From: Planctomycetota bacterium
GTDB taxonomy: Bacteria; Planctomycetota; UBA1135; UBA2386
Assembly (NCBI GenBank): GCA_016716265.1
Contig: JADJWQ010000006.1
Location: 4,057,501 to 4,121,500, forward strand
Direction: 5' to 3'
DNA length: 64,000 nt
The position numbers and the translations under genes were made by a program. Below, one piece after another: positions 58,374 to 64,000 of the stretch (position 1 is the stretch's first letter; each line of letters opens with the position of its first letter). Below the pieces are notes generated by a model. That model did not search any database. It saw nothing but the letters and a program-made list of their open reading frames with translations, and was not told the origin of the DNA.

Positions 58374-59741
58374 TCAGTCGTCCGCGGGGAAGTCGTCGGG
58401 GATGGACGGGAGCACGCCGCCGTGCGCGTCGACGACGGGGCGGAAGTCGCGCTCGAAAGCGAGGTCTGCGGCACTCTTGCGAGGCATGGGCAGCGGAGGC
58501 TCGTCGCCGCTCGCCGTGCGCGCCCGCGGTGCTCGCGCATTGGCAGCCGTATCGACCACGCGCAGCTCGACGAGCCGGCCGTCGTGCATGGCGCAGATGG
58601 CGCCGTCGAGCAGTCGGCGGCGCAGGAGCACCCTCTCCTCGGCGTGGCCGCGCGGCATCTCGTAGCCGAGCCCGTCGACCTGGACGATGTTGTCCTTCGA
58701 CACCAGGCGCTCGAAGCAGATCTCGAACTTGCGGCGCAGCACCACCGTATCGTCGGGGAGCCGCAACGGACGCGGATCGCCATGGAACCGCTGCCAGGGC
58801 GTGTCTCCGCCGAGGCTCTCGTGCGGCTGGTGCGCGTAGCGCTGCTCGGTGTAGTGACGCAGGCGCAGCTCGAAGCGCATCGCACGACGGATCGACGTCG
58901 GGGCGTCCGTCGAGCGCGCGCAGCACGTCGGCCTTGGCGGTGCGGGTTGAACCGCTCGATCTTGCCGCGGCCCTCCTTGTAGCCGGCCTCGCCGTGGATC
59001 AGTGGGATGCCGAGCTGGGCGAACACCGCGGCCGTGCCGGTGCTGATGAACCCCGGTCCACGATCGAGGTAGGCAGCACCCATGTAGCCGTGCTTGACGA
59101 TGCACTCGTACAGACCACGCAGGAACAGCAACTCCGACTCGGACGTGCCGACCACGGTGTGCAGCGGATAGCGCGTCGCGTCGTCGAGGAAGAACAGCGC
59201 GACGCGCTTCGCACGATGCTCGCCGGCGCGGAAGTGCTTGCCGTCGCAGAGCACCATCTCCATGCGATGCGCATAGGCGAAGCGCCGCGCATCGCGATGC
59301 CTGGCCTGCTTGCCCCGCCTCGGTCGGCAGCCCCAGCCGCTTGCACGTCCGGTAGACGGTGGCGCGGGTGCACGCGCTCGCCGGGTCGGATGATGCCGCG
59401 CCCCTCGCGCGGCGGATCAGCTCGGGCATCGATGCCTGCTCACCGGCGCCGTGCTCGCCGCGCAGGAAGTCGATCATCTCGGCGGAGAGCGTCCACGGCG
59501 CAACGGCGCGCTGCTTGGGCTCGAGTCCGGCAATGCCATGTCCGGCGTGCGCGGCGAGCCAGCGCTGCAGCGTTCGCTCGGAGATCTCGCGGAACGAGCC
59601 ATCGAAGCAGGTGTGCAGGCGGCTGGCTGCAGCGCGGACGACATCCGCTCGCTGCTCGCCGCCGGCGATCCTGGCCAGGACCTCGGACACGATCACGAAG
59701 CGGAACAGCGCTTCGCTCGACGGTGGGGTGGGGTCGGTCAT
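58374..59741 (-). CDS. Mu/TnsB-type DDE transposase, apparently frameshifted
   Basis: About 455 residues when repaired. From the ATG at 59741 (a GTG at 59753 is an alternative) an N-terminal HTH region (REISERTLQRWLAAHAGHGI) leads to the catalytic core: MVLCDGKHF (first D), AAYLDRGPGFIST (second D) and GYKEGRGKIERF (E). A Mu-type C-terminal beta-barrel region follows (PDDTVVLRRKFEICFERLVS, then VQVDGLGYEMPRG). The frame shifts near 59310, 58945 and 58885. The family is that of transposases paired with ExeA/TniB ATPases. Confidence 0.82.
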   Translation of the reverse strand: MTDPTPPSSEALFRFVIVSEVLARIAGGEQRADVVRAAASRLHTCFDGSFREISERTLQRWLAAHAGHGIAGLEPKQRAVAPWTLSAEMIDFLRGEHGAGEQASMPELIRRARGAASSDPASACTRATVYRTCKRLGLPTEAGQAGQASRCAALRLCASHGDGALRRQALPRRRASCEARRAVLPRRRDALSAAHRGRHVRVGVAVPAWSVRVHRQARLHGCCLPRSWTGVHQHRHGRGVRPARHPTDPRRGRLQGGPRQDRAVQPAPPRPTCCARSTDAPTSIRRAMRFELRLRHYTEQRYAHQPHESLGGDTPWQRFHGDPRPLRLPDDTVVLRRKFEICFERLVSKDNIVQVDGLGYEMPRGHAEERVLLRRRLLDGAICAMHDGRLVELRVVDTAANARAPRARTASGDEPPLPMPRKSAADLAFERDFRPVVDAHGGVLPSIPDDFPADD

Positions 59742-60639
59742 GTGGCGCGGCACGGTAGGAACCGGGTCCGTCGCGGCGCAGGTCCCGAAGTCGTGGAAGA
59801 CGCGACTTCGGATCGGACCTCACCCACCCGGCGGCGTTCCACCGCGCCGGAACGCCGAGCGCTCGACGACCTGCCGCCCCGGATCCCAGCACCACGGTCG
59901 CCCCAGCGCCGGATCAGGTGACCGCAGACCAGCAGTTGCACCGCGCGGCGCGCACCGCCGCGTAGCCGCCGCAGGACCTCGCACACCGCTCGACCGACGG
60001 CGCGGTAACCGTTGCCCTGGACAGCTCACGGAGCACCAGCACGCCGACCGACAGCACCGCGGCGATCGCCTCGCGCGTGCGGTGGCTCGCGGTCGCCGCG
60101 ACACCCATCAGCAGCGCCGCGGCCCGCAGCTGCCGGCATTGCGTCCCCACGAGTCGTCCTCCACCGCCGCGTCCGTGGATCGCGACCACGCCCGTCCCTG
60201 CTCCGCGTCGACCGCGGCCTCGAACAGAGTGCCGCGCCACTGGTGAGCGGGTCTTCGGTGGACTCCGGTGCGGCCGCGACGGGCCTGCGGCCATCGGGCG
60301 ACAGCCGCTGGAGCGACCGACGAGCGGACGGCGCAAACGCGGGTGGCATAGCGTGAAGGCGATCCGGTGCGCCGCGCACCGCGCCACCGTCAGCGGGCAC
60401 TCCCCGGCCCTGACTTCCGGTGGCGCAGGTGGTGCACCGACACCTGCAGGTCTCACCAGCCACCCAGCGTGGGCAGCAGGTCGGCAGCTCGGCCGTCAGC
60501 CGCCCATCGGCGCCGGCGACGGATGCGGGGTGACCAAGAAGGGGATGCACGACGGCCGTCGCGCCGAGTAGGATCCGGACATCGCAGCTGTGCGAAGTGC
60601 GGCCGGCCCCGCGACACGGTGAGACGGCGGCACGAACCA
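59742..60639. other. Right arm of the transposon with degraded coding-like sequence
   Basis: No gene can be called. On the minus strand, joining two frames near 60015 gives a protein-like stretch (REAIAAVLSVGVLVLRELSR, then GRAVCEVLRRLRGGARRAVQ) upstream of the transposase. It could be a passenger or regulator disrupted by indels. No recognised domain. Confidence 0.4.
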
Positions 60640-60675
60640 GCCCGCGGTGCTGTTACACCGCGGGCTTCGGCTTTT
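60640..60675 (+). terminator. Intrinsic terminator near the right end of the transposon
   Basis: GCCCGCGGTG (60640-60649) pairs perfectly with CACCGCGGGC (60656-60665) around CTGTTA, followed by TTCGGCTTTTC. It may shield the element from outside transcription. Confidence 0.65.
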
Positions 60676-62645
60676 CTGGGGAAGTGAAACGGGGGCGAGA
60701 TCCTACGCCCCAGCCGCCGCCCGCGCGGCCCGCGCCCGATCCCGGTCACTCCACCACGGACCGGTCGATGCCGACGCCCGGCAGCGCCGATTTCACCCCC
60801 GCGCGGCCCGCCACGGAACGTGCAACGAGAACGCTCGGCTGCCGACATTGGGCGTGCTCCGCAACAACGCCCTGCTGCGCAAGCGTCGGGAAGCGGAGCG
60901 AGCGCTATTCGGTGGATGGCGAGGAGCCGCTGTTCGCGGGGTTGGAGAACCCGGAAGCGCCTCCGCCGCCACATGTCGACGAGGCGCCGGACGCGGAAGA
61001 GCCGGACGACGAGCCGCGCGGTCGGGGCGCCAAAGAGCGGCGCCGTCGCGGTGCGTCGCGGATCCCGGCAGACATCCGCCGCGTGGTCGAAGTGATCGAG
61101 CCGACCCCGGAGGAACTGCGCTGTCCGTGTTGCGACGACCATCGTGAGCGACACGTCATCGGCTACGAGGAGACCGAGCGGCTCGAATGACGAGCCGGCG
61201 AGCGTGTTCGTTCGAGTGATCCGCCGGCCGAAGCTCGCGTGTCCGCTGCATGAGGAAGCCGGGATCGTCACGCCCGAGCTGCCCGCACAAGTCATCGAGA
61301 AGGGTCTGGCCGGCGCGTCCATGCTGGGCGCAGGTGGTGACCGCGAAGATGAGCGACCACCTGCCGCCTGCATCGTCAGACCGGCATCTTTGCTCGCCAC
61401 GGCGTCGATCTCGCGCGGTCGACGTTGTGCGACTGATGGCAGATGCGGCTGCAGCGACGCAACCCATCGTGGACGCGATGCTGGAGGCGGCGATCGCCCC
61501 GGGCCATGCGGCCACGGACGACACACGACGGTCACGCTGCTGCAGAAGGGCTGCGCACGCCGAAGAACAGCCAACGGTCGCACCTCTGGGTCTATGTCGG
61601 CGAGCAGCCGGGCGACGTCGTGTTCGACTCTTCACGGCGGGCCGCAGCGGTGCCGGCCCTGGAGCGCATCCCGGCGGGCTTCCAGGGGGCTATCTGGCAG
61701 GCGGACGCCTCTCGGGCTACCACCGGCCTCTTCATCGATCCCCGATCATCGAGGCAGGCTGTATGATGCATGCGCGTCGCAAGTTCTACGACGCGCTGGA
61801 TAGCTGTTCGGAACACTCAGAGCCGGTCTTGCGGGCGTTCAAGCACCTCTACCAGGTCGAACGCCGCGCCAAGGTGGAGGACCCTTACCCCGACCAGCGA
61901 CTCGCACTTCGATTGCCGAATCGCAAGACATCTTCGATTCCCTCCGAGACTGGCCCGCCGAGCTGAAGGCCCACGTGTTGCCGAAGAGCCCGATCGGCAA
62001 GGCCGTCGGGGGCATTTCGACCGGAATGCGGATGCGCTCGGTCGGTTCCTCGAGAACGGACGCCTGGAGATCGACAACAACCGCTGCGAACGCGCGATTC
62101 GGAAGGTCGCGGTGGGCAGGAAGAACTGGCTGTTCGCCGGCAGTGAAGCTGGTGGTCGGACCGCGGCCACCGCATGCGCTGACGGTCGGCTGCTGGGAGC
62201 CGGAAGATCGATCCCTTCACGCACCTGAAGGACGTGCTTCAGCGACTGGTCGACGCCGAGCTCCCGCATCGGCGAGCCGACGCCGCGCGGCTGGCTGGGG
62301 GCGCGCCAGGGCTGAGCGCAGCGCCCGTATCTGCGCGGCGACCACCGGGTCGGCTGACGGGAACTCGTCGGACGGCGACGTCGATCCGCCTTAGCCGCCC
62401 GGGCGCACGAGCGTAGGTTCGTCCACGCAACCGCGACGGAACCCGGAGCGAGCGCCGGTGGCAGCTGGCCGACTCCGCCTCGTCGACGATCCCGCGGCCG
62501 AACGGTAGCTGCAGGAACCCTTCGCCGTTCGAGGTCGCCGGAGTCGTCCGGGGTGCCTGCGGCCCGCCCGGTCCAGTCGCTTGCCGAGCGCGACAGGCGC
62601 TCACTGGCGGACGCCCGTGTTCAGACGGGCTCTACCGACGCTTAC

Positions 62646-62745
62646 CTTGCGGCGTGATCAGTTGCCTGGCCTCACTCCCCGACGCGAACCGTGATCAGGC
62701 CGCGCGCCGTAGTGGCGGAGCAGGCCGCACAGGCGTTCGAGGGCG
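62646..62745. repeat. rve-type IS remnant, right part (split by IS66 copy 2)
   Basis: Begins with the second CTTGCGGC and continues GTGATCAGTTGCC and CAGGCCGCGCGCCGTAGTGG, matching 25132-25210 (the transposase C-terminal coding end). It continues the remnant at 55190-55328. Confidence 0.85.
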
Positions 62746-63459
62746 ACGACGCTACCGGGCGTGGTGTTCGTCGAGGCCGCGTTGCGCTGTGCTTCCCAGG
62801 CCAAGTGTGCAATGGAGTGTGCAATTGCCCGGGCCACAACTCGCACGATCTGGCACAGTCCCGGGACGACGGCGCGCCGAACCGCCACAACCTCCGCCGC
62901 GGGCAATACATGGGCACTCCCTGACGCAGCCGGCACGACCCCGCACGATGACCGCCCATGGTTCGAGTTCCGCAGGGCCTAAACCCAGGTGCTCGAGTTC
63001 GCCGAGAAACCCCGGTTTCCGGCCGATCTGCATTTCGCGGCGGGCGAGTGCAATGGAGTGCATCTGGCCTCGCCACACCGGGGCACGGTCTGGCACGGCG
63101 GCACGGCCGGCACGGCGATGGGGCGCGGATCGCGAGGTAGGGCCCTGCGATGCTGGGGCACCGGTGGCCGAGGCAGACGCGGCTGCTGGCACTGATCGGG
63201 TTCGCGAGGTAGGCCCTGCGACGACCCTGTTCGGATCCTGCAGAGCCGGAATCGCGCGGCGTCGCGAAGGGGGCTGCGCGTCGTGCCGCACTAACTGCGA
63301 CGCGCAAGGTAGATGAGGAGGATACCTAGGGGCAAAGCCGCAGAGGTCGCGGCGGCACGTCGGCGAGCGTGGGCTGCCTGAGCGGGCGCGTCGCGGTCGA
63401 GGCCGTCGGTGCCGGGCCGACCGGCCGGGCCGGACGCGCGACCGCCGAGCCGGCTGGGT
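62746..63459. other. Left part of recombinase module copy 3, no gene
   Basis: Corresponds to 29326-30002 and 43960-44634, including GTGTGCAATGGAGTGTGCAA, remnants of the TGGCAC clusters and the conserved GGTTCGAGTTCCGCAGGGCC block near 62958. Several repeats have lost their 10-bp spacing through small indels. Confidence 0.65.
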
Positions 63460-64000
63460 TCAGCCAGCGCGATCTGTGCTCGGTCGCCCCGTCGCGAACA
63501 ACATCCTCGGCACCGGGAATGTCCCCGCAGCTCGCGCAAACAGGTCGCCGTCGCCGAGCTTCGCCGTAGTCCATCGTCAGTCGATGTCCGAGTGCCGGAG
63601 CACTCTGCTGGATCACCTTCGGTGGACCTTCAGCTCGATCAGGATCCGCGCGCAGCTCTTGGGTGCAGGCAGTGGAAGTCGACCTGCTTCCGTCCAGCGC
63701 CGCTCGGTGAGCCGGCGGTCTTCGGCGTCCTTGCGCACGATCGCAGGATTCGACGGCAGGCGGAACACGCGGTCCGCATCGCGCACCGGGTCGTCGCCGC
63801 GCCCGGCGTGCAGCGGCATCGCGTCGCGCCCGCATCTGCAGGAGCGAGTCGACCACGAAGCCCCGTAGCGGGATGACGGCGTCGTCGCCGTTCTTCGTGA
63901 ACCGCCCGTCGAGCGCACCGAGGGGCCGTGCACAGTCGGCGCAGGTCGTCCCAGCAGAGCGACGCGCACTCGCCGGCGCGCGGAACGCGGTCGTCAGCAC
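63460..64000 (-). pseudogene. Tyrosine recombinase, copy 3, partial and full of indels
   Basis: The C-terminal half of the recombinase, cut by the window end. The stop corresponds to 63460-63462. Compared with 30003-30560 there are many single-base losses and gains, so no frame is continuous for long, although pieces such as CARILIELKVH and the FTKNGDDAVIPL segment are recognisable. The catalytic tyrosine region is present but shifted. Decay and sequence error cannot be told apart from the window alone. Confidence 0.75.

Larger units (their letters stand above)
56240..60866 (-). mobile_element. Mu/Tn7-like transposon with DDE transposase and two ATPase genes
   Basis: 4627 bp inserted in IS66 copy 2, with a 5-bp target duplication ACGCC (56235-56239 and 60867-60871). 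The ends start with TGTTGCG and match in inverted orientation as TGTTGCGNNGCNNGCCC. TG...CA termini and 5-bp duplications are typical of Mu, Tn7 and Tn5053-type elements. On the minus strand it carries a Mu-type transposase, a TniB/TnsC-like AAA ATPase and a RecA-like ATPase. The right arm (59.8-60.86 kb) has further coding-like sequence but no recognisable gene. Confidence 0.88.
56114..62315 (+). pseudogene. tnpC: IS66 transposase TnpC, copy 2, split by a transposon and with many indels
   Basis: The first 42 codons (from the GTG at 56114 to ARHDA) end at 56239, where a 4.6-kb transposon begins. Coding resumes after 60866 with LLRKRREAERALF-like sequence and runs to a stop at 62313-62315. The second part differs from copy 1 by many 1-2 nt indels, spread over the whole region and not only at GTAC. 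The gene is inactivated by the insertion in any case. Confidence 0.9.
55329..62645 (+). mobile_element. IS66-family insertion sequence, copy 2, interrupted by a transposon
   Basis: The left end GTAAGCGTCCGGTAG (55329-55343) and right end CTACCGACGCTTAC (62632-62645, one G short) are those of copy 1. CTTGCGGC flanks it at 55321-55328 and 62646-62653, a perfect 8-bp target duplication. Removing the element restores a continuous rve-type IS remnant. A 4627-bp transposon (56240-60866) is inserted in tnpC. Confidence 0.95.

Noticed and set aside
56594..59263. A single 889-codon minus-strand frame
   Set aside because: It joins parts of three genes (transposase, TniB-like ATPase, RecA-like ATPase) through out-of-frame sequence. 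Motifs show three separate proteins.

Overview
This is a GC-rich (mostly 60-70% by eye) bacterial window dominated by accessory DNA. A planctomycete-type genome is the best guess. Two secreted proteins (23.5-24.9 kb and 26.6-28.7 kb) have different N-terminal modules but end in the same C-terminal beta-rich domain, which I associate with secreted planctomycete proteins. Very large secreted RHS proteins and many transposases fit the same picture. This is inference from family knowledge, not a search.

Layout. 0-3.3 kb: the tail of an IS1182-like transposase and an IS66 element with perfect 8-bp target duplications. 3.7-7.65 kb: a tight operon of a GT2 glycosyltransferase, a small protein, two radical SAM enzymes and a histidine phosphatase. 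8.0-22.9 kb: a complete type I-E CRISPR-Cas system (cas3-cas8e-cas11-cas7e-cas5e-cas6e-cas1-cas2) with an array of 88 canonical repeats plus a decayed terminal one. A DEDDh exonuclease gene lies divergently next to cas3. 23-29 kb: the two secreted proteins around an rve-type IS. 29.3-54 kb: an RHS (polymorphic-toxin-like) region in which RHS genes alternate with near-identical tyrosine-recombinase/excisionase modules, all in one orientation. 55-62.6 kb: a second IS66 copy, inserted in a remnant of the rve IS and itself split by a 4.6-kb Mu/Tn7-like transposon, giving three nested layers each readable from its target duplications. 62.8-64 kb: a third recombinase module running off the window.

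How the parts work together. Cas1-Cas2 acquire spacers, perhaps helped by the neighbouring exonuclease; Cas6e cuts the transcript; Cas8e-Cas11-Cas7e-Cas5e form Cascade; Cas3 destroys the target. RHS A and RHS B share about 3.0 kb of nearly identical core but have different C-terminal domains, each followed by a small membrane or lipid-anchored protein that is a candidate immunity protein. The flanking recombinase modules could move or reshuffle these cassettes.

Sequence quality matters here. In nearly identical repeated copies, at least thirteen sites that read GTAC in one copy read CATG-, ATGC- or GCAC-like in the other, often with 1-2 nt length changes that break reading frames. Beyond about 60.6 kb small indels are everywhere. 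Many apparent pseudogenes here are therefore probably sequence errors in unpolished repeats, possibly caused by a modified GTAC motif. No tRNA or rRNA gene was recognised.
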